The notes under the pieces were generated by a model. The model was given only the letters and a program-made list of their open reading frames with translations. It was not told where the DNA came from and searched no databases. From JALYNX01 sp040902845 (GTDB lineage Bacteria > Actinomycetota > Acidimicrobiia > Spongiisociales > ZC4RG35), in assembly GCA_040902845.1 (NCBI GenBank), contig JBBDWM010000042.1:1-64000 (forward strand): DNA of 64,000 bases, in the 5' to 3' direction. This document shows positions 34,528-44,513 of this stretch, one piece after another. Numbering within the stretch: position 1 is the stretch's first letter; the number at the start of each line of letters is the position of its first letter. The translations under genes and the position numbers were made by a program.

Positions 34528-35838
34528 ATGCAAGTCGTGATCGAGCGGTACACGCTTCCGGAGATGGGCCGGATCTGGTCGGACCAGCGCCGACTGGAGA
34601 CCTGGATGGAAGTCGAGGTCCTTGCTTTGGAGGCCTGGTCCAGACTGGGCAAGGTCCCCGACGATGTCGCCGCCGCCGTGAGGTCGGTCAATTGCCCCAC
34701 GCCAGAGGACGTGGCGGCCCGTGAGGAGACCACCAACCACGACCTCGCCGCCTTCGTCGACCTCCTGGGTGAGGCGGCCGGGGAAGAAGCAGCGGGGTGG
34801 GTCCACTACGGGCTCACGTCGTCGGACGTGCTCGACACCGCGCTCGGCTCATCGCTCATGGAGTCGGCCGACCTTCTTCTGGGTGCGTTGACCTCGCTGT
34901 TCGAGGTGGTCAAACGGAGGGCAGAGGAGCACCGAACCACCTACATGATCGGCCGCACCCACGGGATTTGGGCCGAGCCCACCACGTTTGGCCTGAAACT
35001 GGCCGGATGGGCCTTCGAGTTGTCTCGAGACCATGCCCGACTCGAGGCAGCCCGCAATTCGGTGGCAGTCGGGAAGATCTCGGGGACGGTCGGCACCTAC
35101 GCCCATGTCCCGCCGGAAATAGAGAGCCACGTCTGCGCCTCGCTCGGACTCGCAATCGAACCGGCATCGACTCAGGTCACGGCCCGGGATAGGCATGCCG
35201 AGTATCTGCAGACTCTGGCCCTGGTCGGGGCTTCCATCGAGCGGATGGCGACCGAGATCAGACACCTCCAGCGCTCCGAGATCTCGGAGGTGAGAGAGGC
35301 GTTTGGCAAAGGGCAGAAGGGCTCCTCCGCAATGCCCCACAAGAGGAACCCGATCCTCTCCGAGCGGATGACAGGAATGGCGCGTCTCCTTCGCGGTTAC
35401 GCCCAGGTGGGTCTGGAGAACGTCGCGCTATGGCACGAGCGGGACATCTCACATTCCTCAGCCGAACGGGTGATCCTCCCCGATGCCTCCATCGTCCTTC
35501 ACTACATGCTGGTCAAGTTCGAAAACCTGATCGACAGCCTCGTCGTCGACGCCGACCGTATGCGAGCCAATCTCTCCTCGACCAGAGGGCTGGTCTTCAG
35601 TCAGGCGGTGTTGCTGGCCTTGGTCGACAAGGGTCTGACCAGAGATCTCGCCTACCGAATCGTGCAGGGTCACGCCATGACGGTCTGGAACGAGGACAGT
35701 CACCTTCGTGATCATCTGGCGGCCGATCCCGAGGTCGGCCTCGGCGATACGGACCTTGATCGTTGCTTCTCGTTGGAGAGGGTGGGAGAGTCCTCCGGCG
35801 TGGTCTTCCAGCGTCTCGAGTCACTTCAGATCGTCTGA
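34528..35838 (+). CDS. purB: adenylosuccinate lyase
   Basis: The 436-residue fumarase/aspartase-family enzyme acts twice in purine synthesis, on SAICAR and on adenylosuccinate. It has the typical start I-E-R-Y-T-L-P-E-M-G-R-I-W, T-S-S-D-V-L-D-T-A, G-R-T-H-G-I-W-A-E-P-T-T and the signature G-S-S-A-M-P-H-K-R-N-P. An ATG at 34528 and a GTG at 34537 are both reasonable starts; homologues begin at the latter. No clear Shine-Dalgarno is present. Two terminators follow. Confidence 0.96.
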   Translation: MQVVIERYTLPEMGRIWSDQRRLETWMEVEVLALEAWSRLGKVPDDVAAAVRSVNCPTPEDVAAREETTNHDLAAFVDLLGEAAGEEAAGWVHYGLTSSDVLDTALGSSLMESADLLLGALTSLFEVVKRRAEEHRTTYMIGRTHGIWAEPTTFGLKLAGWAFELSRDHARLEAARNSVAVGKISGTVGTYAHVPPEIESHVCASLGLAIEPASTQVTARDRHAEYLQTLALVGASIERMATEIRHLQRSEISEVREAFGKGQKGSSAMPHKRNPILSERMTGMARLLRGYAQVGLENVALWHERDISHSSAERVILPDASIVLHYMLVKFENLIDSLVVDADRMRANLSSTRGLVFSQAVLLALVDKGLTRDLAYRIVQGHAMTVWNEDSHLRDHLAADPEVGLGDTDLDRCFSLERVGESSGVVFQRLESLQIV

Positions 35839-35845
35839 GAGACAA

Positions 35846-35872
35846 CGAAGACCGCCTCTGGGGCGGTCTTCG
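35846..35872 (+). terminator. hairpin after purB
   Basis: An 11-bp perfect stem CGAAGACCGCC/GGCGGTCTTCG with a 5-nt loop starts 7 nt after the purB stop. It lacks its own T run but is followed 10 nt later by a classic terminator. Confidence 0.75.
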
Positions 35873-35881
35873 TGAGTTCCG

Positions 35882-35909
35882 AACTGCTCAGATGCCGAGC
35901 AGTTTTTTT
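35882..35909 (+). terminator. rho-independent terminator after purB
   Basis: AACTGCTC pairs with GAGCAGTT over a 7-nt loop and is followed by TTTTT (seven T in all). It ends the purB transcript. Confidence 0.9.
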
Positions 35910-35962
35910 GGCCGCCGGGCCTCCTTTCTGTCCACGACCTACGCATCGTCGGACAGCAAGGC

Positions 35963-37078
35963 TCAATCGATCGGGTAGATCTCCTCCAGTTGGTTCCAGA
36001 AGGACATCGTGGGAAGTAGCACCGCCGCACCGGCGGGACTCCGGTGGTTCTCAACTTCGATCGAGAAACGCGAAACGGAGTCCTTGGAGATCCCCCGATA
36101 GCGCCAGGCCGCTGAAACGGCCTGCCCGAAAGACCAGGAAGAGTCGAGACGGACCGATGAGACCACCGCCGACATCTTGTTGGTGAACGACCCCGGAGAG
36201 GAGAAACCTGCCGCCTTGCCTGCCAACTGGAAGAGCACATCCTGTTGGCGGTTTTGGCGGGCGAAGTCGGATCCGGCCACTCGAACCCATTTACCCCCGA
36301 TCAGTTGCTCGGTGTTTCGCGACCTAACCCATGCCAGGGTGGTCTCACCGTCGGCTCGACGGCAGCCGGCGGAGGCGATCTCCAAATCCGACTTGGGATC
36401 GCGGGTCGGATGATCGACACATATGGTCACCCCACCCATGGCGTTCACGACCCTCGCGAAGCCGCCGAAGTTCACCCTTGCCACATGGTCGACAGGTATC
36501 CCGGTGTAGTCCTCGACCATGATCGCCAAGAGCTCCGAGCCCGAGGCCACCCCGGTGCAACCTCCCAATCCTTCGTTGAGCCTGGTGAGGGTGCGTTTGC
36601 ACAGGTTCCACACGAAGAGGTCTCTCGGGAGGCTCACCATGATCGGGTTCGCCCCGTCCTCGGGTTGAAGAGCGAGGATGATCACGTCGGCGAGGAATCC
36701 AGAAGCATCGGCTCCCACCAGGAGGTACGAGGTGAAGACCTCGTCATCGATGGGGGTCCCGAATGAATACGGGGTAAGGGAGTGGGGATCGAAGGACCCC
36801 GATAGGTCGAACCCACCTGCCAGCTCCAATTGATGCTCGGCGAGTTCCTCGCCCTCCGGATAAGGGGCAGGCTCGACGAACACGATGTCGCGCGAAGTGG
36901 TGCCGGTGACGTCGATCGCGGCTCGGGCTGCCTCGGGATCGAACTCCTCGCTGGCCACGGTGCCCAAGGCCGCCTGGACCTGATACACGTAGAACGCCCC
37001 CAGCCCGAGAAGCACCCCGGCGGCGACGGTGATCGCCACCCTCCAGGGGTGGAGGATCACGTATTGGACGATTCCCAC
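35963..37078 (-). CDS. LytR-CpsA-Psr family cell-wall protein
   Basis: The 371-residue protein has an N-terminal signal-anchor (about residues 11-33) and an extracytoplasmic LCP domain with S-L-P-R-D-L-F-V, V-N-F-G-G-F-A-R-V-V-N-A-M-G-G-V, and R-S-R-N-T-E-Q followed by D-F-A-R-Q-N-R-Q-Q. LCP enzymes attach undecaprenyl-linked glycopolymers to peptidoglycan. The polymer here is unknown. It is the last of three minus-strand genes with the thioesterase and CBS-BON genes. Confidence 0.88.
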   Translation of the reverse strand: MGIVQYVILHPWRVAITVAAGVLLGLGAFYVYQVQAALGTVASEEFDPEAARAAIDVTGTTSRDIVFVEPAPYPEGEELAEHQLELAGGFDLSGSFDPHSLTPYSFGTPIDDEVFTSYLLVGADASGFLADVIILALQPEDGANPIMVSLPRDLFVWNLCKRTLTRLNEGLGGCTGVASGSELLAIMVEDYTGIPVDHVARVNFGGFARVVNAMGGVTICVDHPTRDPKSDLEIASAGCRRADGETTLAWVRSRNTEQLIGGKWVRVAGSDFARQNRQQDVLFQLAGKAAGFSSPGSFTNKMSAVVSSVRLDSSWSFGQAVSAAWRYRGISKDSVSRFSIEVENHRSPAGAAVLLPTMSFWNQLEEIYPID

Positions 37079-37105
37079 TTCGTGATCGATCCTATATCTT
37101 GAGAG

Positions 37106-37513
37106 TCACGCCGACGGGGTGATGTGGACGGTCCCGGTGAAGAGCCCGACGACCTTCCCGTCATCTCTCTTCACGTCGACCCGGTAGGTACCCAGGGTGC
37201 GTCCCCGCGACATCTCCGTGACCCTGGCCTCCAGGCGGTCGCCACTTCTGGAAGCCGCGGTGAAAGCCAGATGGGCGTCCACCGCCACGGCTCGGTCCCC
37301 GACGGCATTGGAGGCAAGCGAAAACGCGCAGTCGGCGAGTGAGAAAACCATGCCACCGTGGCCAACCTCGAAAAAGTTCAGGTGGTCGGGGCGCACGTCG
37401 AGGCCCACGACGATCTCATCGTCTGAGACGGCGATCAACACGATCCCCAGCGATTGGGCATAGGGGTCGGCATCAAGCATCTCCTGGAGACGGGTGCGTG
37501 TGAACCCGGACAC
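37106..37513 (-). CDS. PaaI-type hotdog thioesterase
   Basis: The 135-residue single hotdog domain has N-F-F-E-V-G-H-G-G-M-V-F-S-L-A-D, the PaaI/YbgC-like active-site stretch with N-x4-V-G-H-G-G-x4-L-x-D, and ends with a typical V-G-L-F-T-G-T-V. It likely hydrolyses an acyl-CoA such as phenylacetyl- or hydroxyphenylacetyl-CoA. GTG start at 37513. It sits between the CBS-BON and LCP genes. Confidence 0.82.
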   Translation of the reverse strand: MSGFTRTRLQEMLDADPYAQSLGIVLIAVSDDEIVVGLDVRPDHLNFFEVGHGGMVFSLADCAFSLASNAVGDRAVAVDAHLAFTAASRSGDRLEARVTEMSRGRTLGTYRVDVKRDDGKVVGLFTGTVHITPSA

Positions 37514-37550
37514 CTGACGAGATTAGGTGGACGGGGTGACGCCGACGTCG

Positions 37551-38246
37551 TCACCAGCTCTTGGGCGTGCCGATCCAAGACCGCGGGCTGGTCGTCTCGA
37601 GTTTCGTGTTGTCGGTCTCGAAGTCGAGGTGATTGGCAACCGAAACCACTCCGTCCACCCGTGCGGTCAGCTTGGCCAACAGTTCGGCGTCGCTTCGAGT
37701 TTCGAGGCGGCCTCTGAGGACGACGTTTCCCTCTGTGCTCCGAATCTCCACCCGCTTCGGGTCGATCCAGAGGACCTTGCCGATGAGGTGTCCCTGGATC
37801 TCCTCGAGAATCTCCTGGTCGGTGCGGGCGAACACCCTGAGTATGTCCGATCGGCTCACCAGCCCGACGACCCGGCCATCTTCACCCACCACGGGTATCC
37901 GCTTGACTCCTCCGCTCTGCATCATTCGGGCGGCTTCAGCATGGTCGGCTTCAGGACCGAGCACGATCAGATTGGTGCTCATCACATCACCCACGAGGCG
38001 CTCCTGGCTTGGAAGCTCCACCTCCTTGTAGATGAAGCCAAGAAGACCGGCTGAAGTCTTTCGACGCCGATCAGCTTCGGTTCGCACGAAATCGGCCTCG
38101 GTGATGATGCCAACAAGAGAGCCGTCGCCTTGGGTCACGGGAAGACCACTGACGCCACCTTCGAGCATGCGGCGTGCCGCCTCCTTGAGGGAGGCATCGG
38201 GGCCAACCGTGATGACATCTCGTGTCATCAAATCGCGGAGTTTCAT
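37551..38246 (-). CDS. CBS-pair and BON domain protein
   Basis: The 231-residue protein has two CBS motifs (about 5-60: L-M-T-R-D-V-I-T-V-G-P and L-V-G-I-I-T-E-A-D-F; about 86-145: V-M-S-T-N-L-I-V and V-V-G-L-V-S-R-S-D-I-L) and a BON domain (about 150-220: V-E-I-R-S-T-E-G-N-V-V-L-R-G-R-L). CBS pairs bind adenyl nucleotides and BON domains often bind membranes or stress ligands. The ATG at 38246 is preceded by AAGGGG. Divergent from purC. Confidence 0.85.
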   Translation of the reverse strand: MKLRDLMTRDVITVGPDASLKEAARRMLEGGVSGLPVTQGDGSLVGIITEADFVRTEADRRRKTSAGLLGFIYKEVELPSQERLVGDVMSTNLIVLGPEADHAEAARMMQSGGVKRIPVVGEDGRVVGLVSRSDILRVFARTDQEILEEIQGHLIGKVLWIDPKRVEIRSTEGNVVLRGRLETRSDAELLAKLTARVDGVVSVANHLDFETDNTKLETTSPRSWIGTPKSW

Positions 38247-38388
38247 CAAATACCCCTTCGGCTTTCAACGTATGTCGACGCGAGTTCGGGAGCTAGGGCA
38301 AAAGGGCCCGTTTGATCGGGCGCAAATCGCAGCACAGCAGCCAGGCAAGCGGCTCAGCCCGACTGCCTCCCCACTACCCTGGCGCCAC

Positions 38389-39270
38389 ATGGTGGCTCTA
38401 CCTCATGTTGCATCGGGCAAGGTCAGGGAGATGTACGAGGTAGACGAGGATCATCTTCTCATAGAGGCCACCGATCGAATCTCTGCCTACGACATCGTTC
38501 TCAACCAGCCGATACCCGACAAGGGGAAGGTCCTGACGGGTCTGAGTCTCCACTTCTTCGACCTGCTCGACACCCCGAATCATCTCGCCACCACCGACCT
38601 GAGCGTCGTCGAAGGCCTGACCGACGACGATCGAACGACGCTGCACGGCAGGGCGATGGTGGTCCGCCGGGCCGAGGTGATCCCGGTGGAGTGCGTGGTC
38701 CGGGGTTACCTATACGGGTCGTCGTGGCGGGAGTATCGCGATGGCGGCGGCCCCACCACCGAACATCTCCCTTCCGGCCTCCAGCTGGCCGACCTACTCC
38801 CCGAGCCGATCTTCACCCCGGCCACCAAGGCCACCTCGGGACATGACGAGAACATCACCGAGTCCCAGACCCGCAGCCTCCTTGGCGACCAGCTCTATGA
38901 GGAGCTGCGGAAGCGCTCGGTCGACATCTACCTGCGCGCTTCTGAATATGCCGCGACGAGGGGGGTGATCCTGGCCGACACCAAATTCGAGTTTGGCTTC
39001 GCCGGTGACGAGCTGCTCCTGATCGACGAGGTGCTCACACCGGATTCGTCCAGGTACTGGCCGGCTGATCAATGGGTTCCGGGCCACGATGTCCCCTCGT
39101 TCGATAAACAGCCTTTACGGGACTGGCTCGACGACGCGGGCTGGGACAAGACCGCCCCGGCACCAGACCTCCCACCGGAGATGGTCGACGAAACCAGCGC
39201 CAGATATGTCGAGGCATACGAGCGAGTAACCGGGGAGAGTTTCGAGGCCTATCTGAACCAGGCCCACTGA
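38389..39270 (+). CDS. purC: SAICAR synthetase
   Basis: The 293-residue enzyme joins CAIR and aspartate. It has S-G-K-V-R-E-M-Y-E near the start, D-R-I-S-A-Y-D, P-V-E-C-V-V-R-G-Y-L-Y-G-S-S-W and L-A-D-T-K-F-E-F-G. The length fits the larger (about 300-residue) purC form. The ATG at 38389 lies about 10 residues before the conserved S-G-K-V-R. Its stop overlaps the purS ATG (TGATG), starting the purC-purS-purQ-purL unit. Confidence 0.95.
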   Translation: MVALPHVASGKVREMYEVDEDHLLIEATDRISAYDIVLNQPIPDKGKVLTGLSLHFFDLLDTPNHLATTDLSVVEGLTDDDRTTLHGRAMVVRRAEVIPVECVVRGYLYGSSWREYRDGGGPTTEHLPSGLQLADLLPEPIFTPATKATSGHDENITESQTRSLLGDQLYEELRKRSVDIYLRASEYAATRGVILADTKFEFGFAGDELLLIDEVLTPDSSRYWPADQWVPGHDVPSFDKQPLRDWLDDAGWDKTAPAPDLPPEMVDETSARYVEAYERVTGESFEAYLNQAH

Positions 39271-39512
39271 TGAGAGTCACCGTCGAGATCACACGCCGCC
39301 CCGAGATCGCCGATCCCGAGGGAACAAACATCATGCGGGCGCTCACCGATCTGGGTCATCCCCACATCGAATCGGTGCGGGTCGACCGAATCATCCATCT
39401 CGATGTCACCGGTGACGACCCCGACCACGTCAAGCTACAAGTCGAGGAAATGTGCCGACAACTTCTGGCCAACCCGGTTCTCGAGGACTTCCGGGTCGAG
39501 GTGAGTGAGTGA
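39270..39512 (+). CDS. purS: FGAM synthetase PurS subunit
   Basis: The 80-residue protein fits PurS in length and position: it lies between purC and purQ, overlapping both. It contains V-T-V-E-I-T-R-R-P-E and A-L-T-D-L-G-H, the usual PurS pattern, and forms the small structural subunit that joins PurL and PurQ. Confidence 0.92.
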   Translation: MRVTVEITRRPEIADPEGTNIMRALTDLGHPHIESVRVDRIIHLDVTGDDPDHVKLQVEEMCRQLLANPVLEDFRVEVSE

Positions 39513-40153
39513 GGACCGCGGTCATCGTTTTCCCCGGCACCAATTGCGAGCACGACGTGGTCCACGCACTGAGGTCGCTCGGTGGCGATGCCGAACTGGT
39601 CTGGCACCGGGCAACCGACCTGTCCGACTTCGACGGAGTGATCCTGCCCGGTGGCTTCGCCCATGGCGATTATCTGCGCACCGGCGCTATCGCGAGGTTC
39701 TCGCCGGTGATGGCCGAGGTGGGGCGAATGGCCGACGAAGGCGCCCCTGTTCTCGGCATCTGCAACGGATTCCAGGTGCTCTGCGAGGCCGGGATGCTCC
39801 CCGGCGCCCTGATCGCCAACCGGGATCTGGCGTTCATCTGCCGCTTCGTCGACGTCGAGGTGACCGACACCTCGACCATCCTCACTCGCAATGCAGCTTT
39901 GGGTCAGCGGATCCGCATCCCGCTCAACTCCTATGAGGGAAACTGGGTCGACCCTGGGTTTGGCGCCAGGGTGGCATTGACCTATCTCGACAACCCCAAT
40001 GGATCACAAGGCTCGGCAGCGGCTGTGTCCAACGCCGAAGGGAACGTGGTTGGGGTGATGCCCCACCCCGAACGCGCCTCGGATGAGTTGCTCGGGTCGT
40101 CGGACGGCTTGGTTCTCTTGGAGAGCTTCCTCCAGTCGCTGGTGCCCGCATGA
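39509..40153 (+). CDS. purQ: FGAM synthetase glutaminase subunit
   Basis: The 214-residue class I glutamine amidotransferase has F-P-G-T-N-C-E-H-D, L-P-G-G-F-A-H-G-D-Y-L-R, the nucleophile Cys85 in G-I-C-N-G-F-Q, and M-P-H-P-E-R with catalytic His and Glu. It provides ammonia to PurL. GTG start overlaps purS by 4 nt, and its stop overlaps purL (ATGA). Confidence 0.96.
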   Translation: MRTAVIVFPGTNCEHDVVHALRSLGGDAELVWHRATDLSDFDGVILPGGFAHGDYLRTGAIARFSPVMAEVGRMADEGAPVLGICNGFQVLCEAGMLPGALIANRDLAFICRFVDVEVTDTSTILTRNAALGQRIRIPLNSYEGNWVDPGFGARVALTYLDNPNGSQGSAAAVSNAEGNVVGVMPHPERASDELLGSSDGLVLLESFLQSLVPA

Positions 40154-42306
40154 CCATCACCGGCCAGCCGGTCCACCGGCGGCTTGGGATGACCGACGAG
40201 GAGTACGAATCCGTGATCGGGATCCTGGGCCGGGACCCACTCCCAGCCGAGTTGGCGATGTACTCGGTCATGTGGTCCGAGCATTGCTCATACAAATCGT
40301 CTCGGGCCCACCTGCGTCGTTTCCCAACCGAGGCTCCCTGGGTGGTGGTGGGCCCTGGCGAGAACGCCGGCGTGGTGGACCTCGGCGATGGCTGGCTGGC
40401 CGCTCTCCGGATCGAGAGCCACAACCACCCCTCCTTCGTCGAGCCCTACCAGGGTGCCGCCACCGGGGTGGGAGGGATTCTGCGTGACGTCTTCACCATG
40501 GGCGCCCGGCCCATCGCCCTTTGGGATCAGATCAGATTTGGGCCACTCGACGATCCGAAGAACCGTTATCTGTTCGGCGGGGTGGTGGCGGGTATCGCTG
40601 GATATGGCAACGCCGTTGGGGTTCCGACCGTCGGTGGGGAGATCGAGTTCGACCCCACCTATTCCGGCAACCCGCTGGTCAACGTGATGTGTCTCGGGAT
40701 CCTCAGAGAGGAGCAACTGGTGTTGGGGACCGCCGGGGAACCTGGCAACGTGGCGGTCCTGCTGGGCAAGGCGACCGGTCGCGACGGCATCGGCGGTGCC
40801 TCGGTGCTCGCATCTGCCTCGTTCGATGACGGATCCCAGGAGAAACGGCCCAGTGTGCAGGTCGGTGACCCCTTCGAGGAGAAGAAGCTGATCGAGGCCT
40901 GCCTCGAGCTCTTTGAGGGAGGGCTCGTCGCCGGGATCCAGGACCTGGGAGCTGCCGGGCTCGCCTGCGCCATCTCCGAGCCATCCGGCAGAGCTGGGGT
41001 CGGGATGGACGTCGACCTCGACGCGGTTCATGTCAGAGAAGGCGGCATGACCGCTCCCGAGCTGCTGATGTCCGAATCCCAGGAGCGGATGATGGCCTTC
41101 GTCCACCCCCGCAACGTAGAAGCGGTCCTGGCGGTGGCTGGGAAATGGGAGATCGAATCGGCGGTGGTGGGCCAGGTGAAGGCCGGTGGCACCCTGACCG
41201 TGCGTCACGAAGGCGAGATCGTCGCCGACATGCCGGCGGCATCGCTCGCCGACGACGCTCCGCTCTACGACCGGCCGCTCAGCCGCCCTGAATGGCTCGA
41301 CGGGTTGTGGGAGCTACCGGACCCACCTCAAATCGAGCCCGCCAACGCCCTGATTCGTCTCCTCGACGACCCCGCTATCGGCTCGTCGGCCTGGGTGCAC
41401 GAGCAGTACGACCACATGTTGTTCCTGAACACACTCCGCGGCCCGGGAGGCGACGGCTCATTGCTTCGGATCAGGGGTACCACCAAGGGCCTCGCCGTCT
41501 CCACCGACGGCAACGGCGCTCTCTGTCTGCTCGACCCGAGACGAGGGGCCGCACGCCTGGTATACGAGGCGGCGCTGAATGTGGCGATGACCGGAGCTCG
41601 CGCGTTGGCGGTCGTCGACAACCTCAACTTCGGCAATCCCGAGAAACCAGAGGTCATGTGGCAGTTCCGGGAGACCGTCGAGGGGATTTCGGAAGCGTGC
41701 GAGACGCTCGGCATCCCGGTGGTTGGAGGCAACGTCTCCTTCTACAACGAGACCGACGGCTTCGACATCCACCCGACCCCCGTGATTGGCCTTCTGGGTC
41801 TCGCCGATCCGATCGCCAAGCACCTCCCTGGCCTGGACCGGGCGAAAGCGGGCATGGAGATCTGGGTGGTAGGGCCCGAAGCGACCGACAACCTCGCCGG
41901 GTCGGCCTTCCAGAGGGTGGTCCAGGGCCAACTAGGTGGCCGGCCTAGCGCGGCCCAGCCCGAGACGGCCAAACAGGTGATCGAAATGGCCGTATCTCTC
42001 GCCCAACAGGTCCCTGTTCTCCACGACGTCTCGTCGGGAGGCCTGGCAGTGGCGGTGGCCGAGATTTGCATCGCCTCCGAGGTCGGGGCCGAGGTGTGGT
42101 TGGACGCTGACGCTCGGCTGTTCTCCGAGGACCCCCACCGGTTCATCCTGATGATGGAACCGGAAACCGTGAGCTTGCCGGCGAACCTGGCCAGGCGAAT
42201 CGGGTCCGTCGGTGGGGACAGCCTTTCGATAGCCGGAGAAGCCGTCGATCTCGGCCTGCTCACCACCACCTACCGGGACGCGATCCCTCGCCGCATGCGA
42301 GGGTGA
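40150..42306 (+). CDS. purL: FGAM synthetase catalytic subunit
   Basis: The 718-residue protein is the small-type PurL that needs PurS and PurQ, adding ammonia to FGAR. It has W-S-E-H-C-S-Y-K-S-S, R-I-E-S-H-N-H-P-S (active-site His), G-G-V-A-G-I-A-G-Y-G-N, D-L-G-A-A-G-L and D-N-L-N-F-G-N-P-E-K-P. The ATGA overlap with purQ implies coupled translation. A family 2 palindrome follows. Confidence 0.97.
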   Translation: MTITGQPVHRRLGMTDEEYESVIGILGRDPLPAELAMYSVMWSEHCSYKSSRAHLRRFPTEAPWVVVGPGENAGVVDLGDGWLAALRIESHNHPSFVEPYQGAATGVGGILRDVFTMGARPIALWDQIRFGPLDDPKNRYLFGGVVAGIAGYGNAVGVPTVGGEIEFDPTYSGNPLVNVMCLGILREEQLVLGTAGEPGNVAVLLGKATGRDGIGGASVLASASFDDGSQEKRPSVQVGDPFEEKKLIEACLELFEGGLVAGIQDLGAAGLACAISEPSGRAGVGMDVDLDAVHVREGGMTAPELLMSESQERMMAFVHPRNVEAVLAVAGKWEIESAVVGQVKAGGTLTVRHEGEIVADMPAASLADDAPLYDRPLSRPEWLDGLWELPDPPQIEPANALIRLLDDPAIGSSAWVHEQYDHMLFLNTLRGPGGDGSLLRIRGTTKGLAVSTDGNGALCLLDPRRGAARLVYEAALNVAMTGARALAVVDNLNFGNPEKPEVMWQFRETVEGISEACETLGIPVVGGNVSFYNETDGFDIHPTPVIGLLGLADPIAKHLPGLDRAKAGMEIWVVGPEATDNLAGSAFQRVVQGQLGGRPSAAQPETAKQVIEMAVSLAQQVPVLHDVSSGGLAVAVAEICIASEVGAEVWLDADARLFSEDPHRFILMMEPETVSLPANLARRIGSVGGDSLSIAGEAVDLGLLTTTYRDAIPRRMRG

Positions 42307-42332
42307 AGTCCAGTCCGGTCGCTCGACCGCCC

Positions 42333-42381
42333 CGTAATTGGGATGCTCAGGGGTCATATACGGCCCTGTGGCTCCCAATTT
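42333..42381. repeat. palindromic element family 2, copy 2
   Basis: An outer helix TAATTGGG/CCCAATT surrounds an inner stem CAGGG/CCCTG capped by the 11-nt loop GTCATATACGG. It lies between purL and pfkA on the same strand. Confidence 0.85.
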
Positions 42382-42416
42382 GGGAGGGGGCGACGCCGAG
42401 TCGATAGCATCGCGGG

Positions 42417-43537
<1,121 letters not shown>

Positions 43538-43538
<1 letters not shown>

Positions 43539-44104
43539 TGAGCACACTTGGAGCCGTCCTCGCCGGTGGCCGAAGCTCACGTATGGGAGCGGACAAGGCG
43601 GAGGTCGAGGTCGAGGGTCAGACCATGCTGCAGCGGGTCTCCTCTGCACTCGGGGAGATCCTCCCTCACGTCGTGGTGCTCGGCGCCGATCGGGAAGGGA
43701 TCGAGTGCTGGCCCGACGTCGTCCCGGCGCGAGGGCCGCTCGCAGGAATCGTGACTGCCCTCTCCCGAATGGAGGACGACCGGGTCCTCATCGTCGCCGT
43801 CGATCAGCCGTTTGTCCGTACCCGAACCCTGGCACGACTCGGCGAGCTCGACTCGATGATCCCCGTGGTCCCGGTCGACCAGGAAGGGGTGCGTCAGGTC
43901 ACCTGTGCTCTCTATCCGAAGGCGATCGCCAGTGCAGCGATGGAGGAGGCGGAGGCCGATGGGTCGATCCAGAGTCTGCTCGATCGTGTTTCGTTCCAAG
44001 CCGTCACCCCAGAGATCTGGTCCCTCTGGGGTGAGGATGGGAGAAGTTGGTTCTCCGTGGACACTCCGGGTGCGCTGGAAGAGGGTGTCCGCCGCTTCCT
44101 CTGA
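43538..44104 (+). CDS. mobA: molybdenum cofactor guanylyltransferase-like
   Basis: The 188-residue nucleotidyltransferase begins G-A-V-L-A-G-G-R-S-S-R-M-G-A-D-K and has V-V-V-L-G-A-D-R and A-V-D-Q-P-F-V, the MobA/MocA pattern that transfers GMP or CMP to molybdopterin. A molybdenum enzyme (xanthine dehydrogenase) is encoded 5 kb away, which makes a cofactor role plausible. Bacterial XDHs often use the MCD (CMP) form, so MocA activity is also possible. Coupled to pfkA by a 1-nt overlap. Confidence 0.82.
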
Positions 44105-44159
44105 TCGCCATCGGCACGAGGCCCGTGGCTAGATTCGCTCGAGGAAAGTTGCGAGCCAA

Positions 44160-44513
44160 ATGGGTTGCCTTCTCGCCGTATTCGTCCTGATAAGCCCACG
44201 TCTCGGGATGGTGGCTATCTGGCTGTTGACCGACTGGGAGGACCGGGTCTTCAACTCGTGGGTGATCCCGTTGCTGGGGATCATTTTCGTCCCATGGACG
44301 ACGGTGCTCTACACGATCGGTTACATCGTCTCGGGCGACACTGCCTCGCCTTGGGGGATCATGGGCCTCATCATCGGCGTCTTCCTCGATATGATGAGCT
44401 GTTGCGGGCTCGTCGAAACCGGTCCGCAACAGCTAGCAGAGGAGCCCGCTAGGTCTATCCCTAGGCTGGGAGTCGATTCGAATAGGCCAGGGTCATCGCC
44501 TCACCTAGCATGA
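44160..44513 (+). CDS. small membrane protein
   Basis: The 117-residue protein has three hydrophobic helices (about 1-22, 33-55, 62-85) and a hydrophilic tail. It resembles small DUF-type actinobacterial membrane proteins with T-D-W-E-D-R-V-F and I-P-L-L-G-I-I-F; function unknown. Its stop overlaps the purF ATG (ATGA), so translational coupling to purF is likely. Confidence 0.68.
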   Translation: MGCLLAVFVLISPRLGMVAIWLLTDWEDRVFNSWVIPLLGIIFVPWTTVLYTIGYIVSGDTASPWGIMGLIIGVFLDMMSCCGLVETGPQQLAEEPARSIPRLGVDSNRPGSSPHLA